Shown: in pieces, positions 12,800-26,364 of the stretch
Numbering within the stretch: the stretch's first letter is position 1
Layout: each line of letters begins with the position of its first letter
Assembly: GCA_958299035.1 (NCBI GenBank)
Contig: CATQJL010000305.1
Span: 67,610,792-67,674,791, forward strand
Direction: 5' to 3'
Origin: Cylicocyclus nassatus
Taxonomy: Eukaryota > Nematoda > Chromadorea > Rhabditida > Strongylidae
Length of the DNA: 64,000 nt
Made by a program: the position numbers and the translations under genes
Notes under the pieces: generated by a model
Seen by the model: only the letters and a program-made list of their open reading frames with translations
What the model was told of the DNA's origin: nothing
Database searches by the model: none

Positions 12800-14830
12800 C
12801 GAGAATGGTAGAATCATGTCGAAAGTAACTCTACGCGTACTCTCATAAATTTTATGGCTACAATTTGAAGAAGGAAACTGAGACAGTACAATTGAGTGTA
12901 CAATAAGACAACAGCTTTTTAATTAATTCTTAGAGGGTGCAAACGTTTGCACTTTCGCACTGCCTAGCAATCATCTCTGCGCCAGTTTTCATATTGTAAT
13001 GCATGCCAATAACATTTTATAGGTTATTAGGAATTCGCCTCAAAAGTTTCATCAATTTGACGATATTCTGCATTTTTCTAGAAATTACTCAAATATTATT
13101 ATTCGACAGATCAAAGGGAGGAAGCACATATATGTCAGTCTCCATATATTACCAAAAAATTCAGTCTACACCGTTTGAAGCCAAAGTATAATTCCAACAG
13201 ATAGAAAATCGAATCTCGGTCTCAAAAAGATGGGATTTCTATCAGAAAATTTGTATAGTCAGTGTACCCCTTGTGCTGAAAAAAAAGAAGACGAGAACTG
13301 GCAAGCATCGGCTAGAAATTCCGATCTTTGCCTACATAGGTACCACACTATCAACTCTTGCAAGTACAGCATAATTTGTAATTTTTTACAAGCACCAGAT
13401 TTCCAAAAATATCATATTACTGGACTAGTGAAAGAGCAACATTATCACATAACCATATTCTGCATCTTAAACCACGAAAAATGTAGTAGACATAGAATTT
13501 TGATGTGGTAAGTGTGAGCGTGAGCATGTTCACATCTGGGCTTTTTTTGAACAATTTTTGGTTTTCGGGTGTAAGTTGTAAGTGTAAGGTTTATGAGTAT
13601 TTGGCCGAAACTTTGAACGCGGCAAACATCGTGCGAACGCTCAGATCATTCTCCTTCTTGAAAGCAAGGAGTTGAATGCAGCAGGAAAAGATTGAAAACC
13701 CAGAATACATGCATACATACACTCAAACACAAAACCGATATTACTCTTTATTGGAAAGTCTGCGCTCCAAGAGTTGGGAAAATGGCCATGGACTTACATT
13801 AATGAGCACACATAAGTTCTATTACATGTTAACAATAATTAGTATACGCACAGAACAAATCGATATTGTAATGTGGTGCTAAGTTAGGATTTGTAGGACG
13901 TCAACCCAAAATAGTAAAGTGCATTACTTCGCGGTGATATCATGTACACTACTTTCTATGTTTAAGTTGTCCTTTTCGCTACAGATGATTTGCTGGCATA
14001 AAAAACTGATTGGCTATTTTAGTTTAGTAAAGTAACACCGTCCAAGTGCAAATTGCTGGAAGACAGGTAGACGCACATTTTTGATTATTTTGTGCGTACA
14101 TTAGATGAATATATTACACTTCTTTATAGGCATCATCACACTAAATGGTAAATATAATGGAAAGTTATGTGTACAAAGATACTCGAAAAATATGTAGGAG
14201 CCGAACTCAGTAACGCGTTTAAAGATTTCTTATCTTGGTTTTGATACTATTGGGCGTATAAAGCCAACTGTTGAAGTTGTTTGTGACTAAAATATGTGTT
14301 AACAAATAAATGCAAGTTCAGGGTGCGAAAAAATTGTTCACCCAAATCAAGCTCGAAAGATCGGGGTGGCTCCCATGATTTTCATAAGAATAATATTATG
14401 AATCTGAAGATTAATATACATTTCAAAATCAGAACCTGGTACAAATAACCGCATTCACCTGGCGACATTTCCTTAATCTACAGCGTACCTGTTATCGACT
14501 AGTGCCAGTCTCTTTTGCAGGTGTGAAGATCACAGAAAAATAGTGTATCTGTAGTAAGAATTTTGGAGGCCGGTGAATGTTAGAAGGAAGTGGCAATCAC
14601 TACGAGATAGCTGTAATAAGAAAATAGTTGTAGATTCTAATACTAACGAGCTCGGCATAACAGGATGTGCTGAAAACCAGAAAACTTGGTAGAGGAAGTA
14701 GAGTTGATTGTTGACTCAAAACTATCAATCCAAAAGTAAAAGAGCACTTAAAGATTGAATGCAGTTTTCTCAGGCAGAACTTTTTTGGATGCTTAGTTTT
14801 ATCAGATGTTGGTACATAATCTTTATTCAT
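12800..14830. other. Interval upstream of the first receptor, no gene recognised
   Basis: AT-rich sequence that should contain the receptor's promoter and short first exon. Small ORFs here (for example 13230-13511) lack splice sites and family resemblance, so I do not call them. Confidence 0.4.
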
Positions 14831-14834
14831 TGGC

Positions 14835-15095
14835 TTGCGTCGCCGGCTCTCTGATCATGCTCTAGCCCTGATTAGGTCACGAAGACCCCCTTTTAGACGC
14901 CAAGACAGTTGAATAAAAAGGTACCCAAACTTTCGGTAATCTACCCTTTGCTTCAACCAAATTGGCTGCTAAAAGGCGGGGCTTCATGACTTAGGAGGGG
15001 ACCACTCCGTCCACGACGCAATCTGCGCCTTCCTCGAGAACATGCTCTCTGATCATTTTCCAGCCTTAATTAGGTTACGGAGACACAAGTGAGGG
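14835..15095. repeat. Fragments of a repeat with a TTAATTAGGTCACGAAG-type arm
   Basis: CTGATTAGGTCACGAAGACC near 14868 and TTAATTAGGTTACGGAGAC near 15067, with a related AAAGGCGGGGCTTCATGAC block near 14974. They resemble the arms of the element at 56142-56312 and a fragment near 53530-53575. This looks like a decayed inverted-repeat transposon. Confidence 0.5.
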
Positions 15096-15425
15096 GACCG
15101 TCACCAGATTTAAATAGCTTAGTGTCCCAACGCTTTGCATCAGAGGATGTAACATTTAGTATTAGGGGATATATTATTTATTCTCACTTCGGATCGAATA
15201 AGCTCGCTATTGACGCTCAGCAACTGACAAACCTTTTTGCCGTGAGGTGTTGCAAGGTGCCCTTGGGATAACATGCTATGGTCACTTCAAAAAGAGGTTT
15301 AATTGTTAGTTGTTTAGATATAAAAAGAAATCTTGCAAGAATGTTATAAGAAGTCAATGTGCTCCAATCTTTTTGAATCACTTTAACATTATCTAGACAA
15401 ATCTTGATATGCTTCTCATTGTTAA

Positions 15426-16060
15426 TCTTATATATAAAGCTGAATGTCTGTTTGTCTGTATGTATGTATGTTGTCTGTGTGTACGTATGTTCCGATAGAA
15501 AATTCCATTTCTGAACCGATCCGGACCAAACTTGGCACACATACACTTCGGGCCCCGGCGCGTGTCATAGGCTACTTTTCGTCATCGATCGATATCGATT
15601 TTATCGATTTTTATCGATTTTTTTGCTGAGTTCACCTACGGAGCTGGGAGTTGGCACAGGGGGGTAACCGAGCATGGGGATTCCGAATACAATATTAGTT
15701 TTCAGGATTATCGATTACTTTTATCGATTTTATCGATTTTTTCTGCAAAGTTTGACCTGCGGGGCTGGGAGTTTGCACAGGGGGGTAATCGAGCATGGGG
15801 ATTCCGAATACAATATTAGTTTTCAGGATTATCGATTACTTTTATCGATTTTATCGATTTTTTTGCAAAGTTTGAGCTAGGGGGCTGGGAGTTGGCACAG
15901 GGGGGGGGGGGGGTAATCGAGCATGCTGATTTCGAAAACAACACAGGGAACGGGAAATGAAGTGTAGAAGTGGGCACAGGGAAAGGCTGTACAGGGATAG
16001 GGATGGGACCTTTATTACAGTGTTTTCACAGGGCCGGGCGGAGCCGGGTAAGCAAGCTAG
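15426..16060 (+). mobile_element. Helitron-like non-autonomous element, copy 1
   Basis: The 5' end is TCTTATATATAAAGCTGAATG after an A, and the 3' end is CTAG before a T. A GC-rich hairpin (GGCCGGGCGGAGCCGGG) sits about 10 nt inside the 3' end. These are the hallmarks of Helitrons. Behind the 5' end come a TGTCTG microsatellite and GATCCGGACCAAACTTGGCA. Then come about three internal repeats of roughly 120 bp, rich in ATCGATTTTATCGATTTTT and ending in a G-run with CGAGCATG. No Rep/helicase ORF is present, so mobility would need enzymes encoded elsewhere. Length 635 bp. Confidence 0.8.
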
Positions 16061-17225
16061 TTACTAATAACTTTCACTCAAATCATAATTATGAAGCATA
16101 GTTTAGATCCAGCCAATATAGCAGAAGAAGATCAGATTAGCATCTTTTGAACACTTGCAATACTCTTCTCCTACAGTTTTTCTTGCTCAACCAAAATTCA
16201 CCTCAAACCGCTCCAATTCACTAGTCCATGGTAAATGTAGATTATTGAAGGAAAGGTCATCCACTGCTAATATGCTAATTTGCACTTGATGTCATCACCG
16301 GTTTTAAGTCAAAAGTTCAAGACCTTGCTAGGTGCAACGACGTATCAACAAATGTAATGCTCCACTGCCGCTTATTGGATGGAGAAAAGGGGACCGTTTC
16401 AATAATCATTTTAGCCTAATATTCAGGGTTTCGCCTACATAACGATTTAACACTAGATTTTCTTTCTTTGCGAAAGATTTTAAACTGCAAGGTAGAGACA
16501 CACTCCTACACAACCTATAGATATGTAATGACAAGCAACTGCAAATATTTTGAAACATATGTGATAAAGACCTTTGCAGCAGGCAAAAATGATCTACGAA
16601 TTGATTATATTCTTGACTATATTAAGCTTAGAATTTAGTTAGGTTAATACATGGTCAAAGCGTTCTGTCCAGACAAACGTAATTTTGTTCTTCCATATGA
16701 CAACTTTGTACAGACAGGTCTCGTATTTTTGTTCAAATGGTGAAAGTTGAGGAATTGTTTGAAAGCACTAATGTACAAAATAATGTATTCGAATGTCTAG
16801 CATTTGACACAAATGCTGAATGTTTAGCAATCTGATGTTGTAGTTCACTATTCATTCTCAGACCTGTCCAAATTTTGCCCTTTACTTGGTGAACAGAAAA
16901 TCTGCATTCTCAAGCGAAGAGAGAAAGGCATACCTAGTGAACACGGAACGTCCGAAAAAAAACATTCGCGCATTATTTGTTTGAGCGTTCTCGCTGTTTG
17001 CTTTGGTTCTCGAAGAAATGCGCCACCATTAAAAATATTTAAAGGACCGCAAAAAAGCTTACAGGAATGAATTCGAAACAGATTTGATATACAAAACTTT
17101 TGACATGCAGATAATGCACTTTATGGCGAAAGGTGTAAAAATTGAGAAAATATAAGAGTAAAGCAAAATTCGTATTCTTTGTATATGAGGCATCAAGGTT
17201 GAACTCAATTTTGAAATGTCGCGGT
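16061..17225. other. Non-coding interval, nothing recognised
   Basis: AT-rich sequence without long ORFs, inverted repeats I could recognise, or splice-flanked exons. Confidence 0.4.
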
Positions 17226-17639
17226 GTGCGAGAGTGTTAGGTATGTAATGGTCCTGTCTTAATTTGTTTAAACCGACAAGTCAGAATGCGCAATTTTGAT
17301 TTAGTAATTTTAATTCGCTTTCGAACTTTTCCGAGTCTCCGCTTAGCAAAAAGGTTATCTTTGCTTCCCGCTGAAACACATCCAGGACTCGGTGCCAGCC
17401 GTGCTAAGCGCTGTTTAGGCTTGTTGCTTCTCGTATCCTTCAATTTTGCTGACATTCTATTGGAAACTTGAGTTGTACCGCATGCATTTGTCAATCCAAG
17501 GTAACAAAAACTTTCAAGGCTTTTCAACGGTTCGAGAGTGATTCTTTACTTGTTGAATTGTCTTGCACACTGTATGTGCGATTTCATCCACATCCTCTAA
17601 TTTTCGCTGGTAATGCACGTACACAACTTTTTCGGGCTC

Positions 17640-17835
17640 CGCCTTAGACCCCGTAAAAACGATATCCCCTTTGCTTTTTGTCCCAAAAACGAAGTCCGGC
17701 CTGCTTCCATTCGATCTGTGCTGAACCCCGAATCGATGCTTGCTTAAGTTTTTTTGGGCGAAACATGCGCACCATGAAGTTAAAAACTAGCATGAGACTC
17801 CATTTGGTTGATGGTGATGCAGCACATTTTGGCAA
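17640..17835. repeat. Fragment of AACGATATCCCCTTTGC repeat family
   Basis: The block CCCCGTAAAAACGATATCCC near 17650 matches CCCCGGAAAAACGATATATC near 33466. It also matches, in reverse, AAAGGGTTATCGTTTTT near 20077. These are three dispersed copies of one repeat, and the open frames across them are incidental. Confidence 0.5.
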
Positions 17836-17839
17836 CAGC

Positions 17840-20020
17840 TCTCGAGTCTAGAGGGCAGGAATCAAACTGATACAGCTTTATACTGATGCAGTGTTCCCGA
17901 TTTCTATCATAAAATACCAAAGACAATTTCTGGGGCTATCATAACATACCAGTCGATTGACAGAGTTTCAGAGGAAGCTGAAGCAGTGAATTTAACGAGT
18001 TCTCAAATAAAACCGGCAGGGCTGCCCTCTCGACTAAAGTTTGGATCACCAATCATGATGCTATGGAACCTGGGTACTATGCAATGGAACACGACTTTTC
18101 GTAAAGAATTCGTTGCCTCACATTATTGAAGCAACAGACGGCTTCACTCTGGGCAAACCCCTATAACCACTGGATTCAAACGTTTAAAACTCTTGGCAAG
18201 TCTTGCATTTGCTATGACTATTAATAAGTTTCAAGAAGTCACTGAAATTTGCAGAAATAAATTTAGAGAATTCCTGCTTTTCAACGGTCACTTATAGGTA
18301 GCCTGCTTGTGGGTTGGTACATCAGAGAATCTTTTAGTGGAACAACGAAGAATATTGTATATTCGAGAGCTTTAACGTGTTAATTAGCGAAAAAATTGTA
18401 CTAATTTTCTCCTCACATTGGCGCAAAGATTGTAAGTTCAGGTCTCCGATTCATCTACGTATGAATGTTGAATAGCTAAATTGAGATCAGATTACTGTTT
18501 GCAACTAGAGGACGAGTGCCTCTTTTCAAATTTTACCAAGTATAAAAAGGTCGAAATCGTGTTTTTGAAGTTCGTATTTTAGTGCCGTTGTCTTCAGAAT
18601 CACTTTTTCGCACGGTTGTCACCATCAAGGTGTTATTTGACCATATTTACAAAAGCTCATCATATTATATTAACCAATTTCTCTCCGAAAAAACAAAAAT
18701 CCGCCCAAACATTTCAAGCCGAGCAAAGCCTGCTTTCTGAAGACTACTGTCTTCCATTCCTCATCATCAATATTTTCGGGGCGTACTTTCGAATTCAGTA
18801 TGCGCAAGAAACGAGCGGAATGAATAACTGCTGGGCCACTGGCAGCCAATGGCAGAAGATTCTCAAAATCTGAGAAGCTGGCTAGGGAGAGATTGAAAAA
18901 CATTGAACATGAATTGTTTTTCAGAGGAAAAATAGGCAAACCGGGTGAAAGGGTGATTATACGTGCAAAATCCTGTATGCACTTGCAGTACTTTCATGCA
19001 AAATCTTTTCGGGAAGAGGGGGGGGGGGGGGTTCGAATGAAAGGGCATGGCTAACGCCGCAGCCTCGTAAACAATCCTCCGCTGTATACGAAAACTTTTT
19101 GTGAAATTTTCAACTCATTCTTGGAAGGGTAATTTTTTTACAAGGAAAACAAGTTGCTTAATCAGTACGACAGCTTACACATTGTTAAATATTTCGCATT
19201 CTTGTGGGCGACAAATGTGAAGTACTCCTTGTTGGTGCAAACAATCAACGCTTGCTTGCTTTTCTCTCATATGTGTAGAAGAGTAAAAAAGGTTGTCACG
19301 TGAACAGGTGCAAACTGATCACTACTCGTTTCTCCCGCAGTCGCAGTCAGACCGGTAGGTTTATCTGACCTTGGTAATCTTGGGAGACTATTGTAAAAAC
19401 TTCTTGCTTGTCTTTCTGAATATCGTTGACAGTCATTTCTGTCAATGACTGATATCGTTGTACATCGCAGTCATTCATCAAAAAAGGTGCTAACGTCGAA
19501 TAAATGCTCTTTTTATGTCGTCAACAATGCAGTTTGAGAAAACTCCTCTGCTGCAATCTTCCCATCTTCTAAAAGAGACTTCTACCCAAAAAACTAGTTA
19601 CATAATCGTAACGTACTTTTATTTTCTCCCCTTACGCTGTCATTTTCTACATTTTCCTCCTTATCGCACATTCATCAATGTTTAATCTCTTATGTACTAG
19701 TCCGTCCGAATGTACTGTCCGAATTTTGCTTCTCCCATCTCTCAGATTACTTTCTTGAAATTAAGCGTGTACGCGATCATTTCGTTTTATGCCAGCATTC
19801 ATGAGGGTCTAGTATTTACCGACCTTGTTTTTCGGTGATCACTCAGGATTAGAAAATCGATTGCTCATGTTCACCACCGTTATCAGAATCGCCTCTGCTC
19901 AAAATCCTTCTTTTCTTTTCATAGCTTATCAGTTATTGTAGATCTTTGCAATTTTCAAGAAAAATGACTTGACAATCATTTTCTTCAGCTGAAAAATTGT
20001 CAGTGGGTGCAAAAGAATCA
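17840..20020. other. Non-coding interval
   Basis: No ORF here has splice signals and recognisable protein sequence. A G-run at about 19019-19031 is a low-complexity feature and a possible assembly weak point. Confidence 0.4.
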
Positions 20021-20022
20021 CA

Positions 20023-20251
20023 GCCAGGGCTCGGCACAAATGGCATCGGGTCAAGCTGGCTTGGTGACAAAAGCAAAAGGGTTATCGTTTTTTATAGCCG
20101 AAAAGACACAAAAAATAACGACGCTTTGTTTTTTGAGGATGTTTTTTTTATGTTTAGAGTTTAGGATCGAAAGGGGTTTCGTGCGAAATCTCTAAGATCA
20201 AAGGGACTTTGTTTCGAAATTTCCTTGAGCCAGCTCGTGCCGAGTCCTGAC
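20023..20251. mobile_element. Small inverted-repeat element, CCAGGGCTCGGCAC family
   Basis: CCAGGGCTCGGCAC at about 20024 pairs with GTGCCGAGTCCTGACC ending near 20251. Part of its interior recurs near 17650 and 33470, and the region 32860-32945 (CTCGGCACGAGCTGGCAC) is a partial copy. There is no coding capacity. Confidence 0.55.
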
Positions 20252-20259
20252 CACAGCTA

Positions 20260-21540
20260 TGCAAACAAAATAAATTTAATGGATTGATTCATAATTAATG
20301 CACGTTTTTCTCACCTCTTCTTCCAAGAGCTGGTATTTGATGTGTAATCAATTTCCTCAAATAAATTTTATGCTGTCTGAGAGAGCGTTTTTTCTAGTCT
20401 TACGCGGGCCTTCGCTTTTGCACATCTGCGCTCATTCCAGAGTTCTAAGTTTTCAAATAAAAGAGACTAAATCCCAGAATTTTTGCTTTCCACCCTTTTT
20501 GCTTTAAATTCATGGGCGATGGGGATTAATTTTAAGAAATATTGCATGAGGTAGGAAACTTTATGCTACAAGATGCTATTTCAACAAAATTCTCCATGAA
20601 TTCTGAGCCGAGAAATTCAATTGCGAACTTGAATGATAGTTGCGGCCCTTCCGTGCCATATAAAACTGTGAAGCAAAAGGCGATTGCAGTCTTTTGCACT
20701 ATACAGCAAGGGTAAGACTAGTCCATTTGATGGTAGAAAAGCGCTAGGGTTTTCTCACTTTCCAACGGAGATAGATGAAATAATTTCAATGACCGATTTC
20801 TGAACCCACCGCGATGCCAGAAAAAAGTGAGTACTTTCGAGTTTTCCGCAATATTTTCTTTCAAGATTTTTCCATAAAATCCAAGCTTGGCATTACTGCT
20901 CAAGAGACCCTTGGCTACACAATGGGCGAAGTCTGCTTTATCCTACTTCATTTCAACATAAGTTATGCTCTCTCAAAGTAGAGGCTTCTGGAAAAGTTGT
21001 TGGCAATCTTTAGGCCAGAAAATCTGTTTATGATATAGCCACTGATTTGATGGTTACAATAGTTTTGATTCCGCTTAAAATTGTCTTTTCAAGAAAGAAT
21101 TATCTTGGTTGAAATTTGAATTATAGGAAACGCGCATTGATTATGAACCCCAATATTTGCCAAGTTTCTCTGTCTATCAAAAAATTTCTATAATTTGTAA
21201 GCACTACCGTGTAAATACGCTACAATACGTGTACGATCGCTGCGCATCGAAATAATCAGCAACTTGTTCGTTAATGTCTGTTCTTAATTCTATTACTTTT
21301 TATCATTCAGTGTTAACTGATACACCATATTTTCTGCTAAGGTAGAGTTTTGGAGTTTGTGCGACATTTTTGAAGACCCGAAAACTTCTCGATTCCTCTC
21401 CAATGTCTTTGTAAGGACGATTCCAGCAAAATTGCATTGGGCACGTTGTAATCAACGCACTCTGCTCGCTCTTCTGCTTTGTATTTGTTGAGCGGCAAGG
21501 AAGTCTTACTACATTTTGACCACGATACTTACTTAAAGGG
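20260..21540. other. Non-coding interval
   Basis: AT-rich sequence with only short unsupported ORFs; no exon or repeat structure recognised. Confidence 0.4.
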
Positions 21541-21547
21541 AAGCTAC

Positions 21548-21984
21548 CTAACTTAGCTAGGCCTTCGGCAAAGTACATATATATTCTGAATCAGCTTTGA
21601 ACGCTTCCAAATATGCTACTCCTGCCGCGCACCATTTCGAAGCGAGTTATGGCCCTTTTTCCCGTGCAAATTGACATGCTTATCGACTCACTGGCATCAC
21701 GTTTGAGTGCTAATACACTTGCGTCAAGCATTTTTCTAGTAAGAAAAGATTGGATTTGTGTTATCTCGATATCTCAGCATCTTTTTCTTGCAGGTTTTTA
21801 CCTACAGGATGTCTTCCCATTTTCAGTATTATGCCAATTTTGCGGAGAGAAAAGCTCATAACTCGCTTTGGAATGGTGCGTGGCAGCTGAAAATGGCATA
21901 ATTGGAATCATCGTTTGGAGCTGATTCAGAATATATATATATGTATATATATATGTCCCTTGCCAAAACCTCGAGCTAAGTTAG
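21548..21984. mobile_element. Inverted-repeat element with CTAACTTAGCT ends
   Basis: The arms are CTAACTTAGCTAGGCCTTCG at 21548 and its near complement ending GAGCTAAGTTAG at 21984. Inner matching arms are ATTCTGAATCAGCT (about 21583) and AGCTGATTCAGAAT (about 21920), and GAAGCGAGTTATGG pairs with CATAACTCGCTTTGG. A TA microsatellite lies in the right arm. No transposase is present. Confidence 0.65.
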
Positions 21985-21999
21985 ATAGCACTCCTTTAG

Positions 22000-24900
22000 A
22001 TAGCCCGGCTTTACGCGGCGTGCGGGCCCCAGCACAGAACTCTCCATGTATTCTTGTAACTCGCTTCAGACATCCACGATCTTCTTGACGTCGGCGGCTG
22101 CGTTCACAAGTCTCAGGTGCAAAAATGGTCCAGCTAATTTCTCAGCTGGTCCATCCGTCCCACGAGCACGTCTACCCACCTCGTTGGAGGTCTTCATCAG
22201 GGACGTTTTGCTTAACGAGGAATTCACTCTGATGTTTTTGGTGTTCATCTTTCATCTGTGCTTCTCATGATGTGACCGGCCCCATCGGTGCTTCGCTTTC
22301 GCAGCGTAATCCGCTGGGTCACGAAGACGGGACATTCTCCTGATATCCGTACTGCGAAGTCCGACGAGATGTTGTTTGTGTCGGGTCATCTTCAGAAGAC
22401 TTCGCTCTAGTGCTGTGTGGGTGGTCCGTAAGGCTTTCGACGTGGCTACTGTGTCGGCCCAAGTCTCAGATGCGTAACAGAGCGCCAGAAGAACGGTTCC
22501 GTCGATTAGGTGAACATGAAGCTCCAGGTCCGTCAGTTGGTCGGTGGCTTCCTTCAGAGGTCTGAAGGAGGCACAGGCTGCTCTTCTTCTCTTCTTTCCT
22601 CAAGTCTTCTCCATCATCGAATGTCCGAAATACAACGTAAAAAGACTTCTCCATCGTAGGGATTCGTTCCAGTTCCATTTCTGCATCTTCGCGAACGGCG
22701 TTCTTCATGAGAGTCTTCTTCCGATTTATTCGCTATCGATCTTCTTTCCTACTTCGTTTAGTTCGTCTCCGCTCAAGCGATACTGCCCAAAAAGAGAACG
22801 ATGTCATCCGCAACACGAAGAGTCAATAGGAATCCCCCATCAACTCGCATGTTTCTTTCGTCCCAGTCCAGTGACTTCATCACTCACTGCAAGGCCGCGG
22901 TGAACAGCTTCGGCGAAATCGTGTCGCCCTGTCGGACCCCGTTCCCAATCGGGATGATCAGGGGGCGATGAAACAGCTGTCGTTGTACAATCCTTGTAAC
23001 AGTCGGCCAACGTCCTCACGTAAACTGGGTCCACTCCTTGATCGACTAGCGCTGACAGGATGGCGTTGGTTTCAACGCTGTCAAAGGCTTTCTCGTAGTC
23101 GACGAGAAGGTTAGGACGAGAGGCAGTCGGTACTCCCGGCAGATTTCTATAACCCTCGAAACCGTCTGGATGTTTTCCATGCAGCTGTCCTTTGAAAAGT
23201 TCAGCTTGTTCTTGGGATTGGGCTTCATCCAGTGTCCTAGATATGCGAGCAAGATAAATCTTCGTGAAAAGCTTGTATAGCACACCCAGCAGGCATATTG
23301 GACGGTAGTTCCAGAGAACCTCCTGTTCGCATTTCTTGAAGAGAAGTACGGTTTATGATGTTCTTCACTGGTCGGAAATTCTCCTTCTGAAGGTAAGATA
23401 TCAGGTGTATCGCGAGAATCTCGTGTAGACGTTGTCCTCCAGCTCGCAGAATCGACGGAAAGATGGTCTGGTTCCTTGGGCCGTAGACATCTTCATGGTC
23501 TGAATCGCTGTGCGCACTTTAGCAGCTAGAATTCGTGGTGGTACTTCTCCAGTGGGAACAACGGGCATTGGCACGAGTGTTGATGAGCGGAAGAGGTTGG
23601 CGTAATTTTCTTCGCGATCGATTCTATCTTATATAGGGAAGAAGTCGGGGTCCTGCCTTCGTTGAATAGTGCAGCCAGCGACAGTTATAATCGCAGAGGT
23701 CCCTTCGGCACTTCATAAGACTTTGTCTTCCTTCGAATCCTCCAGTATTTTTGCCTGCCCGTACTTCCTGAGATCCCCCTGCAAAGTTGTTTTGCAATTG
23801 GCTTGGCTATCAGTCGCTCGAGATGGGTTGCATTCGGATCCTGCCTCAAATCCTTTTTCAAGTACCTCGGTGGTCTTCGAAATGCGTTTCAGGTTGTTCT
23901 TGAAAGTGACTGAGGCACTTTCCGAAGGCTCGAAAGGCTTTCAGGAGCCGGTCATAGTCGTACGTAAGATCCTTCTCAGTGGGCCAATCACAAATTGATA
24001 AGAGCTCTTTCAATTTGTTATCGTCATAAACGACACTCTTCCTTCCTGCGATGTGTGACAGACTTCCTTTTCCAGCTTTCGATGAATTGTACCTTCGCTC
24101 GAAGGAGTCGGTGATCGGAGCCACTGCAGATGGATGGAACTGCTGAGATCGAACAAGCACCTTCGGTTGGTGAGAATGAGGTTGATCTCCGCGTGGGTCG
24201 CTCCATTGGGCGATTCCCATGTCCACCGGCGATGTTCTTTCTTCACAAAGATGGAATTTCCATGGAAAAGTCGTGGCGGAGAGAAGCCCAACGAGACGGT
24301 TGCCGTTCTCGTTTTGGAGCCCATATCCAAACTTCCCAATCCTATATTCCTTCTCTAGATTCTCTCCCCACAACAAGCTTGTACAAGGACTTTTCATTGC
24401 GGACGGTTTCCTCCACGTTTTCATAGAAAGCGTCTAGTTTTCGTCAGCTGTTGATGTTAGCGAGTAGCAGTTGATGATGCTGATGGTCTTCTGACGAGGA
24501 GGGCGTAGTCGTAGGATGGCTAGTCGAGCTGATAGGATCTCATGCGAATCGACAAGGTGGACGATAGATGGGTGGACGACAAAGCCGGCGCTTCCCACTT
24601 TTCGTGATGGAACCTTGTCACCACGAATGATGAGGGTCTCATCATTCACTATCGCACGTCCTTCTTCCTGGACTTCGCTTCCTGCAGAGCGATGATGTGG
24701 CACTTGATGTGCTTTGCAGCGTCGAGAAGAGCGTGAAGGTCGGCGTTTATGGAGATCGTCCTAGCGTTGTAGATGCAGAGCATGAGGCAGTCTCAATAGC
24801 GTGTCGTCCGGGCAGACGTGTCGTTTTTGTCCAATCCGAAAGGCGCCCTGAGTACCCTAACATCGTTCTTGCTACCACGCGGCGCCGTAGTCGGGATCCG

Positions 24901-25110
24901 ATGTGCAGGGTTCATTTTTCTTCTTTTGCTGATCGAGTAATAAAAATTTTCCCCTACGAGAGCAGACTTACTAGGCCAACTCTTAATTTCTCAGGACCAT
25001 CGCTGACCCAGGCGTGGAGCGGGGAAGACCGCCAAGCGACCGGAAAAAGTCGGACGGCGGAGAATCTGGCTTGGACGGCTCTTAGCTAAGCATCCGGCCG
25101 AAACCGAAAA
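22000..25110 (-). pseudogene. Degenerate RTE-like LINE, copy B
   Basis: The second broken copy of the family at 2.8-5.8 kb, in the same orientation. In 5'-3' order: an endonuclease start near 24830-24434 with repeated frame breaks, and the next endonuclease block at 24424-23858. The linker and the reverse transcriptase follow at 23283-22840, where motif A reads VDYEKAFDSVE. The C-terminal part runs down to about 22000. Multiple frameshifts separate the blocks, so no functional protein is possible. The 5' GC-rich leader (about 24960-25090) resembles the one near 5700-5825. Boundaries are approximate. Confidence 0.8.
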
Positions 25111-25114
25111 AGGC

Positions 25115-26360
25115 GAACTCCTTCACAGCTTGAGAGGTTCTGCCAGAGTATACACTTAGCTGCACATCGTAGTTCGCACTCACCGTCCCCCCCCCCCCCA
25201 CGCCATGTTAAGGCGGCAGGCACTCTCCAAACTGTGTGCCACCCAGTTAACCACATATACTACCTGCAAAAATTTTGGTATTTCAATAGGTTTGCTGCTT
25301 GCTGATTTGTGATGTTTGTACCAAATGCTGCAACTGTCGCTTTTTGAGAATTGTTCTGAATGAGGCCCTTTTTCTTCACCTTGACGAAGGGCAGCTTGCT
25401 TTCAAACATGTCAGCACATTTAGAGAAGGCTCCCCGGTCCATTTTCCTTGATTGGAACACCTTTGAATCTCGCATACTTGTCTTACCACGCAGTCCTGAC
25501 AGCCCAATGACATCATTTTATGAAAGCATGCAAAATTTGGGGCGTGCAGTCCATTGTAGCGCTTTATAGTGTTTTCGGGACTAAAATGTTAACCAGTTGG
25601 GAAGTTTGCATCAATAGAAATGTAAATTGATGGAGACTTTCGCACAAACTTACCAAGTTCTCGTAGTTATTTTCATCAGAAACTCATAGAAGAATACTTT
25701 CATCGTTTGTTTGTTAACGAATGTAGAGTTTGTGGAATTTGGGTTGGGAAGGACGAGAGGAAGGATGGGTAAGGAAAACTCGGAAATGCACTCGATTTTC
25801 AGGAAGATTACAATTGAAGTTCAATCAAGTTGAGTCAAAACTGCATAGGCAACTGTCTTACCTGCCAATAGTCGCGAGAATGTTGAAACTTTGAGAACAA
25901 AACCAACTTCCTCCTTTCAAAAGAAAAGGTAGAAAATAAATTGAGCTGCTCCTTATACAAATCCATCGACTTTAGTAATTCAACTCTCTTTCCTGCACTA
26001 CCTGTATCAATCGTGTCAATGGTATAAATAGAAAAAGTATTTTACTCAATTTGTATACCGCCTTCTGGCCATCAGATTGTCAGTTATTGATGGTCTAGCC
26101 CATTTCGCAAAGTTCCATCTAGTAGGGAAGTTCTTGAAAATTCTTCAATCGTATCAGTATTTCTCAGCCTCTACTGCACATGCAAGTAGGAAAATTGTGG
26201 TTCTATGTAGGGTTGCCCTCGTTTATTGAGCTTTATCAGAATTCGCTGTGGAAAACTTTCAGTGTCCGGGGATATTCATTTCGCATCATAATAACATTTT
26301 TGCAAGTTGCGCACTCAATTATTCACCACTTCACGTTAGTGTAAAGACTTTTTGCAATAT
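25115..26360. other. Upstream region of the LACT gene
   Basis: Contains a C-run at about 25188-25199 and otherwise AT-rich sequence without recognised genes. The LACT promoter should lie here or close to 26365; I could not identify a specific element or a trans-splice site with confidence. Confidence 0.4.
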
Positions 26361-26364
26361 CCAC

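Noticed and set aside
15430..15480. TGTCTG/TGTATG microsatellites near 15.4, 47.9 and 54.2 kb as CRISPR-like or independent satellite arrays
   Set aside because: They occupy the same place behind the 5' end of each Helitron-like copy, so they are part of that element. CRISPR does not occur in eukaryotes.
17237..17527. 96-codon minus ORF with FCYLGLTNACGTTQVSNRM, reminiscent of the thumb region of LINE reverse transcriptases
   Set aside because: The resemblance is a single short phrase, and the rest (basic, Arg/Lys-rich) does not continue the pattern. Not enough to call a LINE fragment.
19019..19031. Long G or C runs (15.9, 19.0, 25.2, 37.8, 46.6 kb) as G-quadruplex regulators
   Set aside because: Several lie in repeat elements or intergenic DNA with no gene-linked position. 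Single homopolymers are weak evidence, and they may also reflect assembly error.
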